NCBI GenBank assembly: GCA_029961685.1
Contig: JARWKL010000012.1
Location: 18,027,227-18,091,226 of the forward strand
From: Aristolochia californica
Lineage: Eukaryota; Streptophyta; Magnoliopsida; Piperales; Aristolochiaceae
Direction of reading: 5' to 3'
Length of the DNA stretch: 64,000 bases
Under the pieces are notes generated by a model. The model saw only the letters and a program-made list of their open reading frames with translations, had not been told where the DNA came from and did not search any database. Positions 23,001-35,000 of this stretch are shown here, one piece after another (position 1 is the first letter of the stretch; each line of letters opens with the position of its first letter). Position numbers and translations under genes: made by a program.

Positions 23001-26000
23001 CAGACGGGAGTTGCAACTTTTCTGAACTCGACAGCCAATGCTACGACTCACTGTGTCATAATTGTTAGAAATTCGACGCCCTAATTCCAAACTACCTAGA
23101 GAAATAATAATCATCGGGGAAGAAAGGAAAAGCGAACATGAAAATACAACAAAAGATTTATACAGGTTCGCCTCAAGGTGAGACTACGCCCTGTCTTCTG
23201 CTATTGCAGTAATCCACTATGACGAGGAAATAGTTTACAAGAAAAATCGCAAACACTTACAGGTGTTTTCTCTAAACTCTCTCAGGCCGCAATAGATGAT
23301 TCTCCACGATAATAAAACCCTAATGGCAGCGCCCCAAATATAAAGAGGAAATTAGTACAACCGCAGTACAAGAGTAAAATTCCCAAACTGCCCTTAATGA
23401 AACAGCAGTTAACATATCGTGGACCTTTCGGGGGCGCTGCCCCCGAACCACTGGGAGGGGGGCTCCCTGCCCCCTTCCAACCCCCACGGCAACCTTACCG
23501 CAAAGGTCAATCCGCGTACCGACTCAGCGTAAGGTGTTGATTAGGCTCCACAACTTAACAATAACCAAGTCATGCCACCCTTTTTTTTTTAAATAATGCT
23601 GATTTTTATTAAGACAAAAACTGAAAAGAGCAATTTACAAAGGAGGGAAGCCTTCCCAAACAATGAGAGATTGATGGGAAGTTCCGAATTTTGCCAATTT
23701 ATCAGCCAAAGAGTTGGCTGATCTAGGAATGAGATTCCAATTACAATGAGTAGAAGATACAATGTCAGCAATGCTATCAGTGATGGGCCAGTGGCGCCAA
23801 GGGGGGAAGTTGTCTTTGGAACACCAACTAATAACCATCTTCGAGTCGCCTTCAACGATTAACTTGCCATGGAGACAATCCCTGAAGATTTGGAAGCCGA
23901 ACAGTAGAGTACTAACTTCAGCAGTATTAGAATCGGCAATGCCCACTAGACCAGCATAAGAAAGAATAGGGTCTCCATTGTGACCTTTGAACACACCACC
24001 TACTCCAGCCGGCCCAGGACATCCAACAGCACTACCATCAAAATTCAGCTTAATACAGTCACAAGGGGGAGGATCCCAGATGGCCATACTCGGAGTTCTG
24101 CTGGGGCCAGACATATGAGCGATCAAATTCCAATTTTCCCGAAGGGAAGCCCCTAATAAAGTGGCAAAATCCTTCTTTGTATGAAGTCAGCTCGAGATGA
24201 GGCCAACGACATGAGAAGCCGTGTTGTCTAAGGTGCTAGCTTTATAGTTGAATCTCCGATTGTTCTGCTCGAGCCAAATGCACCATGGAACATGCGCAAG
24301 AAAGGCCTAAAGTATTAACTTGCCCAGTCGAAGAAGGAGAATCCCATCCCTGCAGCCCAATTCAATCCCTTTTTTTGGTATGAAACATTGTAACCTGCAG
24401 AGCAGCGGCTTGCCACTTGGCAAGTGAGGCTTCTCTCCAATGCCGGAAGACTCACTTTACCCAGTTCTTGCATTCCAAGGCTTCCAAACTACTACTTATC
24501 CTTCATGTCTTGTCCTATCACAATCTGCAATCGTATTGAAACCATTATGAGGTGGTTCCTCTGGAGGGGTTTAGACGACACTTTCAGATATCACCTTGTT
24601 AATTGGAAGGAAGTTTGCACGCCTTGATCTTGGGTAGCCTTGTCATTCGACTTAACAAAGACATGAATTATACTCTATTGCTTAAATTATTTTGAAAGCT
24701 CAACAATTTCACAAGTAGCCTATGGAGTCTCATGGTCGCCTCGAAACTTCAGTGACATGAAGATTGGTGGATTTGGGGGGAAGGCGCCATTTGGAGCATG
24801 TCCATGCTATGGAGATCTTTCTTCGCCCTCCTCCCTATATTTGAATCAGCAATCCGCTTCTTTTTTAGGAAATGGGTGCCGAATCCAGCTTTGGAAAGAT
24901 TGGTCGGAGCTAGGCCCATCAAGGAACAACACAACACTCTACTCCCGATCACCTTATGCCAAGACATATCCATTGCTGACGCTTGGGACTCTAATGCTTG
25001 GAATCTCAATCTCAGACGTGGTCTTAATGAAGATGAAGCCTCAGATGTTTGTCGCCTTTTGTTTGATCTCAACACCATCAAAATAAGAAACCACATCTCT
25101 AATAAGATGATTTGGCTCCCAATGAACAATGGTATCTTTTTGGTCTCATTGGCTTATGCTCACATTGGGTGATGGACCTCTAACAGCGCTGAACATGAAG
25201 CCACTATTACTTGGAAGTTTTTAGCCCCTCATAAAATCAGATTCTTCATATGGGCCACTTGTCTGAATAAGATCCTCACTGTAGATAATCTTCATAGGCA
25301 TGGCGGTCTTAGCCCATGCAGACTTTGCCCTCTCTACAACATTGAAGATGAGAATGTCAGCCACCTCCTCCTCCACTGCCCATATTCCTGGTGGGTCTAG
25401 ATGGCCATTCTTTAGAGTGTTGGTGTTCAAGTTTTTCTCCACATTGACCTCATTGGGACTTGCCAACTCATCTTGGGGACATCAATCCCAAATATTGGCT
25501 AGCTCCTCCTTTTCCACATGCCTCGCCCACACCCCATGGTGCCTTTGGCTTGAGCGAAACAACCGAATATTCAACTGTAAATTTGGGGGTGTGGATGACA
25601 CTGTCAGCAGCATCATTGGGCTCATTTCCTCTTGGCTTCATCCCAGGAAGGAATTTGTTTCCCTCTCAAATGTTCCCCTCCGGATTAATTGGTGTGCTCT
25701 TGTCCACATGTTCGGCCCTCCCAGACCTCCCGCCATGATAGAATGGAAGCCTCCTCCTTTGGGCATCATCAAACTCAATTTTGATGGTAACACCCTCGAC
25801 AACCCTAGTGCCAGGAGCTTTGGTGGTATTTTCCAGGACTCCAATGGCTCTCCTCTTATCACTTACTCAAGACCCTTGGGAATTGCTAATTCTACATCGG
25901 CGGAAGTTTTTGCCCTTCTCCAAGGGCTTATCATCTTTAAGGATCACCTTAATAGCCCTTTGCTTATTGAGGGAGGTTGGTGCTTCCCCTCGACATCACC

Positions 26001-29000
26001 CCATGGAGACACTGGAATGAATTGTATTCAATTTTTTATATCACTTATGCAATCACTAGTTTTTAGTCCCATGTTCCTAGATCAGCAAACTTTTGCTGAC
26101 AAACTTGCAAACTTAAGGGAGGACCCCTCTTAAGTTTGTTGTATGTTGTTTTTCGTTTCCTTTGAAATAAATCACACTATTTCAAAAAAAAAATGTGGAT
26201 TTTTTTTGGGTTGAGTCTGCCCCTTCTATTCTAGGTGACAACCAATTTGCATAGCTCAAAGGTAGGCAAATCCATGATGTGGCCATTTAAGCCCATGAGC
26301 TCTTACACTCATTTAATAGAAGCAAGCAATCTGGTGTCATCTGAAAACTTGACATGGAGAAGCCATTCGATAGAACTAGTTGGTTCTTTTTATGATGGGT
26401 TTTGCTCGCAAGGCCTTAGACAAGGAAACTTGCTTTCCCCCCTCCCCTTCAAAATTGTGGGAGAAACCTCTCTATTTTATTCACCTTTGTTAGACAAAAG
26501 AGTAGGATTATCTTCCTGATCTCTGATGCATTAATGATTGGTGCCCTTTCAATCCAATTTGCAGATGACACGATTTGCTACTCCAATGGGAACTAGTACC
26601 AGATCTCTTTTGCCAATATATCAACTTATCTCTAACTCATAGTTGACTAGGTCAAAATCTACCTAGATAATAAATCAACATTTTCCATGGAGGTGACAGC
26701 TCAAAATCCACCCTCTTCGGCAGTAACCTAGATAATAATGCAGTATCTTCCATAGCAAGCTTTCTTGGTATCGGTTGGGCTTACTCCCCAATGTTCCTTT
26801 GGAGGGGTGACACCTAGTCAACTAGGATGAGGTTGCAAACCGTAGCCACAAGGCGGCCATGGTATTAGGACAATCAAAACAATGGGCTTCATCCACCTCC
26901 CATCAATGGTTATGGCAGTTTGGAAATGACAGAGATAATACATGGAAAAGCATAATTTGCCTTTGGAAAAGCATTTACAAATTAAGACCGTCGTATGAGA
27001 ATGGGGGCATCGACGTTAGAAGCGGTGACCACACTTGCTTTTGGTATGTATCTCCCTTGAGGAGGCTTGCCTTGCTAGTGCTTTCCCAAATGTCTCTAGT
27101 GTGGCAACAAACTCGCTTGTGACCATCAAAGACTTAAGACTTGAAACTTCTTGATGGCTTCTCTTGGAATCTTAACCTTAGGAAAGCACTTTCTGATGAA
27201 GAATCCTAAGAGGCAAATTGTCTTCTCCATCCTGGAAGGCAAAAATATTAGGGCTGGGTCATTTGTCCTAGTGGTTATAGATTTTGTACCCCTCCTCTTG
27301 TATTTTTGCTCTTTCTTGGGCCTTCTTAATGAATTCTCCCTTCTCAGTGCTTTCAGAAAAAAATAGCAACAAAGAAATAATTTTAACAACTTGCAAAGTG
27401 TGATTATATTGCTGACATTGTGTCCACAATTCATTGTACTTGGAATCATATTCCTAGATCAGCCAATTCTTTTGTTGATAAATTGGCTAAATTTGGAACC
27501 TCCCAGCAATCTCTCATTGTTTGGGAAGGCAACCCCCCCCGTAATCTTGCTCTTTGGAGCCTTTTGTTTTAATAAAATTCAGTATCATTTAAAAAAAAAA
27601 AAAAAAAACAACTTGCGAAGTGTGGTTCATCTATCCATCACATTGAAGTGTATGAAAAAAAAAAGTAAAATGTTTGTCTTTTTTCTTCTCCTTTTGAATG
27701 GTAAAAAATGCCTCACTTCAACAGCAAGAGATGCATGTACAAATCTTATACAAGAGATACCCAAAATTAATAACTAAATCAATTAAATAAGCAGTAGAGG
27801 AGGAAATGCAAGAAGATATCTGGACAAAATTAAGAGGCCGACCTCGCCACTGAATTCAACTCGTGGCTCTTCTTTGAGTAGTTCTTCATATTCCTCAGCA
27901 AGATCAACAACCCGTGCAACAGGATGGCGTCTATGATACTCACGGATCTGCAAAAACATAGCTTTGATTAAGTAATCTGTCAAAGATCAAATGAATAGGT
28001 AAATCCAAAATTAGTTCACTTTGTTTTTTATTTATAATAAAGTGCCCCTCCCACTTCTACTGCTTTTTGTTATGAAGTAGGTGAGATGGCCATGATCATG
28101 AGAGCACAAGAGCTTCATCCATACAGGAGGATACATACACTTATCATCTTGAAGTGCTACTAAAGAACTTATCTTTGTGACTGCTAGATATAAAGAAGAA
28201 TTAAAGTGGTCAAGAATTTTATTTATAACAAAGTTTCCCTCCCACTTCTACTGCTTTTTATTATGAAGTAGGTGAGATGGCCATGTTCATGAGAGCACCA
28301 GAGCTTCATCCATACAGGAGGATACATACACTTATCAACTTGAAGTGCTACTAAAGAACTTATCTTTGTGACTGCAAGATATAAAGAAGAATTAAAGTGG
28401 TCAAGAATTTTACTTCAACTAGATGTCTTATGTTTCTACCAATTCAAGAAGTTAGATCCAATTGTTTTTTTTTTAATTTCTTTTTCATTTTTATGAAAAC
28501 ATTGATAAGATGCTTTTACTAAACAAAAAAATGCACAATAAAGGGACAATACAAGCAACAGAAATGTTAAAACATAAAATGGAAGAAGATAAGTAGAATC
28601 AGAGTAGAGGTGTCACCGAGCCAAGAAAGCTTGTGACCAACTCAGGCCTCGCTCAATTTTGGCTTGGCTTGGCTTAGTCTGAGCTCGGGCCAAGCTCGAA
28701 ACGTGAGTTTGGCTTGTTAGCCGAATCAAAACAGACCTTACTTTTACATAGCTCCGCAATGGCTCATGAACCGGCTCAAATTGACCTTTCCATCAACCCT
28801 CAACTGTTTATCAAATGAACATACTAATATATTTTTAATTATTCTTGTCTTTTCCATTGAGATTTCCAAAATCGGGTAAATATCTAGATCCAAAATCTTT
28901 TATACCCCAAATAGAAAAGGAATCTCTGCATGATCATTTTCTACGTGTGGCTGAATGGGCACCATGTACTATCTCTAAGACAGCCCCAATATGGGTAATT

Positions 29001-32000
29001 ATAACAAAACCTTTGCATCTTTTAAAAGAGGGATATTTTGAAGCATTAAACAATCTCATAACACCTTTGGAGTTTGATGATGACAATATGTTGTTCAATT
29101 TGGAAGAGGAGCAATGCACTGAAATCAACAATAAACACATGCAAACAATATTTCTTCTCCTCCAATGACACGGAAGTTTTTCCAATGACATGATGCTTCT
29201 CTAGAGGAAAATCCCGAATCATTGGGCATTGGACAATCTGATGTCAAGAATCATGAAAAGGAGATTGCACCCCCCTGCAAAAACTTTTCCTTCAGAATAA
29301 GAGATGAAATCCCTCACCCAATCTATTAGTCAATCTTTTCAAAAAAAAAAAAAGATGAAATCCCTCGCCCATTCTATTATTACAAGAAAAGTGGCCAGCT
29401 TACGAAGAAAATGCCATTGATAAGTTTTTTGCCTTTCAGAATGCTTTCATGCGAATTTGCCTATGGTTCCTGAAGTTTCTTCTAATCCATTATCTCCCAC
29501 ATGTATTCTGACACTATAAAGCCCACAACACTGCAAGAGAAAATTCATCTATTCGCATGGAACTTTGAGATATCTCAATCACCTTACTGTTCACGTAATC
29601 TACAAGACAATCAAAGGTGTGTATTCAAGCCTGCACGCTAGAGCTTCCTTCTATTTCACGAAATATTGCAGAGACTGATCTAAGTTATAAAGAAAAAGTG
29701 AGTTGGTCTCGTATCTACTTGGCTTCATACTAGGAGGGAGTTTGACAGCCTCATGCATGTCCCTCTCCGCACCAATTGGTATGCAATTGCACAGATGTTT
29801 GGTCTCAAGCAAACTCTGTTGCTGGCTCTTGTGCTAAATTAAGAGCCTCCCTGCAATCTCTTATTGCAAGGAAGGGTTTCCTTAGTGTTTGCTCTGTTCT
29901 CTCTTTGCTTGCAATAAAATCATAACTTTTTCAAAAAAAAAAGTTATAAAGGGAAGGTTGAGGCTTCTATTCATCAAAGACTAGAGCATTAGGATATGGG
30001 TGTTCCCACAAGTAGAATAAGATGAAGTTACAAGTCCTTTTCCAGTTAAGTTTGCCCATGCTAAGCCAACATGTAACATAATGAAGTGAATTTGCTTTCC
30101 TAGAATGTCAGAGGGCTTGGTTCTCTTAATAGATGAGTAAACGTGCGTGATTTCCTTAAACAACATAAGATGGATATGGTGGTGAACAGCATAATTTGCG
30201 ATATTTGGTACACAACAAATCCACAATGGATACTACAGGAATATCTGGAGTTCTTTTGATATGGGATTCTAATTTCTTTGATGTCATGTCTAGTGCAGTG
30301 GGAATTCATTCAGTTGTTGCAACCTTAAAGTTAAACGTTCATGGATTTGTTTGGCTTGCTGTTTCTGTTTATGAACCATTAGGTGATCACAATAGACACA
30401 TTTTCTGGAAAGAATCCAACCTTATCTTACTCAATGGCCTTTACACACACTTGATAGGGGGTGATTTTAATGTTGTAAGATTTCCATCTGAAAGACTCAG
30501 TACCTCAAACAGGTACAGTTCAGCAATGCATGCCTTTTCTGATTTCATCGCTGATAATGCATTGGTAGATGTATCAATCTCAGGAGGATTATATACTTGG
30601 TTAGAGGGTAGAAGAGTTCCAATATGGTCCCAATTAGATCATTTTCTAACTTCTCAAGAATGCTAAGTCAGTTTCCTTTGGGGCAGGCACGCATACTCGC
30701 ACGGCCTGCATCAAATCATTCCCCATTCTGTTTGAATCAAGAATTCAATCTTGAGGTCCCTCTTATTCAGATTCGAGGTTTCTTGCACACAAGAGAATTC
30801 CTTTGTTAAATTACTGGAACAATAGCGGAGTTGTACTGTTTCTGGGTCAGGTTCTATAAGATTCACCAAAAAACTAAAGTTCATCGAAGGTAAAATAAAG
30901 GAGTGGGCCAAGTCTAACAGTTTTTTTTGTGGAGAGGAGAAGTGGGGGGTGGGGGAGTGGTTTTGTTCTGGAGGGCGATGGTGGGGAGTGAGGGGACAGA
31001 CTTTTCCTGGTGAGGGGTGGTGAGGTTTTCTGCGGCGGGTTTCTGGAAAGTTGATCAATCAAGAGCCAAAATTTCTTCCATCCCAGTCCAGAGCTGGGGT
31101 TTTGGGGTAAGAATACCATACCCATGATTGTATTTCTATGTCTCTGTGTAATGGAGCATTCAAGGTTTCCTCCATGGTACTGAGTGTGGAGCTGGAATTC
31201 CAGTTCTCTGGCGAAGAGAGACCTGCCGTAACTTCTACCCGTCTTGCCACCCCATACCTTTTCCAGTATAATACCGAAGGCTTCCACAACTTGGATAGGG
31301 ATGGAGATGAAGGACTTCTTTGCTCCTGATCAGGAAATGATTCGGATATAAGATCCATTTCTGTCTTTTGCTCTCCGAAAGGAGATGGAAGCAATTCCGT
31401 TTTGGAAGTGGAGCACTGTCGGATCCTCAACTCTGATTCTCCTTCTTGATGTGCGACTGACGACCGTTTGCCAACCTGGGTCATCAACTGGGGTCTTCAA
31501 ACGGGATGTCTCTGTTGTTGGTTCGGTTCCTTGTTGTTGTTGTTGCTTCTACGATGGTTCGATTTGCATCAGTCTATCTGAGCGATCTCCTACTCGAAGA
31601 GGTGGGGCAGGGATGAGAGTCATGGAGTGGGGAGAGTGTTGGGGGAGTCCCAAGAGGGGGGTTGGGGTTTTTCCGCTCCGCTCCATTTGCTCTCAAAAAT
31701 TCCTTCCTACACCGCCCTCGAACCCCTCCCCAAAATCCCCCTACCCTCCAAACACTTATCAAACATCAACCCAACCTCGTGCCCCAACCATAACTCCTTC
31801 CCTGTCGATATCAAACGCTGCCATCCCCGACTCGACAAATCACCTGCCTTCCGTGCTGATCCCAAAAAATATTTCCCTCTGAATCATTAATCCTCCCCCA
31901 AGCTCCAAAAAGACCCTTCTCCACTTCCCAACGATGCTTCAAAAAATCAATCCAATCCACCTGAGCCAATAGTCTCTTGCCCCGTTGTTGGATGGGAGAT

Positions 32001-35000
32001 CTGTCCTTTCATCCAAAACTTTGTTGCTATCTCAGCCGCCTCGAGCCCTCAAGCCCTCAATCCCCCGACTCCCAAAGAGCCCTGTTAGCACCATCACCTG
32101 GAAATCCCCCATCCCATTATCTCTCACCGAACAAATTAATTCCCCCGCTGACAACACATCAAACTCGGGATCCTTCTGTGAGGAAGATGATCAATGGGAC
32201 ACAAATCCCAAGGACCCTCTCATTGAATGGCACAAAAGTTCTATGCCCAACCCCCTGAAGACCTTTAACCCAAACTGCACAATGGAAGCCTCAAGCTCAA
32301 CCACCAAATCTCCCAGCACCCCTCCTCTCCCCCACTCCCTCCACAGCCACTACGGAGAAAAGGCCTCCCATATCCCCTTCACCTACTCCAGGAAAAAGCA
32401 GAAGGGCAAAGCCAAAATAACCAATCCCCCGAAAACCAAGCCCCCCACCATATCTCCCCCCTCCAAAACCCGATTATCTGACAAACTTCGCCCAGATAAA
32501 TCAGACTAAGGCCCAAGCTGACCTCATCCAATTCCTACAAGAACAAGAGCAAGACTTCCCACCCGAAGAATTCATGGAAATGACACACCTTGCGTGGATT
32601 TTCTACAACTATTACCATGAAGCTTCTCTCTACCCAGAAAAGGATATCACCCCACCCCACCCCACCCCACCCCCCCCCCCCCCCCCCCCCCCCTTTTCCT
32701 AAATGATAATCCTTCGGCTCACGGTCCAAGCGCACCATCATCAAAGCAGCCCTTGTTGAATGTAAGCCAAATATTGTAGTATTAGTAGAAACTAAGCTAC
32801 AATCTTTCGACATGATCTTTGGTATGATTCGGACCCTTAATGGGCAAAGATCGACGCGATTGGGCACTCTGGTGGCATCCTTGTCATTTGGAACCCAAAC
32901 TCAGTAGATGCCACTCTCTCTCAGTCGAGCCAATTCTCCATTGGCATTCGTTTTCATGACCAGTCTCTGGAGACATCTTGGGCGTTAGCTGGAGTCTATG
33001 GCCCAACTCGTCAGAATGACCGAGCCTCCTTTTGGGAAGAAATCTTTCTCCTTATTCAACTTTGGGATTTACCCCAGCTCCTAGCCGGGGATTTCAACGC
33101 CATCCTTTTCTACTCCAAAAAAAGCCCTCCCACCATCATAACCACTTTTACTAAGAGAGCCTTCTCCGATCTCATTGGAAGCCTTGAACTCTCAAAAATT
33201 CCTCTCTCTGGAAAAAAAATCACCTGGTCAAATGGCCAAACCTCTCCTATTCTTTCCAAGCTTGATAGATTCCTTGCTAACAATGAGTGGCTCCAATTAT
33301 TCCCCAACACATCTGGCCAAGTCCTAAACAAAGTTGGCTCCGATCACTGGCTGATTCAACACAATACTCACCCCCCTGCATGGGGGCGTTCTCCGTTTCG
33401 TTTTGAAAATTCTTGGATCCTCAATGAGTCCTTCAACTCTGATCTTGTTGTCTGGTGGCAAGAACTTGCTCTTAACTCTAATCCGGGTTGGGCGCTCCCT
33501 CTCAAACTCAAAGCTCTGAAGGCGAAGATCCACACTTGGTCTATAAATCATCATGCTACTGCTGCTTCCCAAAAAAGGCGGAGGGCTAACCGTATCACTT
33601 CTCTCTGTCATGGAGATCAAGTGATCACGGATAGTCCCTCTATATCTAATCTTCTTGCCAAGTTCTTTTCAGATATCTATTCATAGGAGCATTTCAATCG
33701 GCCCACTCTATTCCAACTCCACTATAAGCGCATCTCACCTTCTGATGCGAAAGAATTCGAACGGCCCTTCAACCCTAAAGAAATTGATTTTGCTTCCCTT
33801 GGCCTTCCAAAGGACAAAGCCCCTGGCCCTGATGGTCTCAATGGTGAGTTTTACTACAAATTCTGGGACACAATCAAATCGGATGTGTATGCTTTTGTCC
33901 AAAATTTTCACCAAGTCAGTATCACCCATAAAGCAGTGGGTGCCTCTTTCATTGCCTTAATTCCAAAAAAATCTAATTCTGCCCTTCCTCAAGATTTCAG
34001 ACCTATAAGCTTTACCAACAACTACTACAAAATCATTGGTCGACTTCTTGCAAACCGTCTTAGATCCCTCCTTCCCAAAATCATTAACCCTTGTCAAAGT
34101 GCTTTTATCCGTGGTAGAAATATCGTGGACTCCACAATGGCCGTTCACGAACTCCTAGACTCTTTCAAAAAATCCAATCTACCAAGATTTGTCTTGAAAC
34201 TTGACTTTGAAAAAGCCTTCGGCCGTGTAAACTGGAAATTAATTGATTACCACTTTGACAAAATGGGTTTTGGGACCCAGTGGAAATTTTGAATGAGAAG
34301 TTGCATATCTACTATATCATACTTTGTCCATGTTAATGGAAAACCGTGTGGTTTTTTCAACGCATCAAGAGGAATAAGGCAAGGAGACCCTCTTTCTCCC
34401 TTTCTCTTTAATCTCAATGCTGAACACCTAGCATCGATGGTCCGTTTTGCTAAAAGTTCGGGCTGGCTAAGCCCCGTCTCAGATTATCCCAATCAAGATA
34501 TTGCACTTATTCAGTATGTTGATGACACCATACTCTTTGGCGAACGTATTATGAACCAAATCTCTCATATTAAAGCTCAGGTCAACTTATTTGAACTCTC
34601 TTCTGAGCAAAAGGTAAGTTGGACAAAATCATCCATAACTGAGTTCAATATTGATCCTTCTATTCTAAATTCTATGGCTAGTTATCTGGGATGCAAAATT
34701 GCAACTCCTTGTACATATCTGGGACTTCCACTGTCATCTGTACTACCTTCCAAAAATGTTTGGCACCCTGTCATTGAACATTTGGAAGGCTGTCTGGCTT
34801 CCTGGAGAGGAAGATTTTTGTCCAAAGCGGGTAAGTTTGTCCTTAGTAAATCCAGCTTCCACGGTATTCCTTATTTTCTCTCCTTGTACTGTTGTCCTGC
34901 CTCCGTTTGAAAAAGAATCAAATTCCTAAAAAGGAGATTTATATGGAGTGGGACAAACGGTGAAAGGAAGTACAGCCTCGTGAAATGGGCTGAGGTATGT

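Noticed and set aside
30664..30809. Separate small gene at 30624-30809 (+)
   Set aside because: It is the frame-shifted continuation of the LINE endonuclease-RT linker just before the full-length LINE insertion.
31059..31762. Long minus-strand open frames (for example 31287-30874 and 31487-31059)
   Set aside because: They are shadows of the GC-rich 5' UTR/ORF1 of the plus-strand LINE and show no domain.
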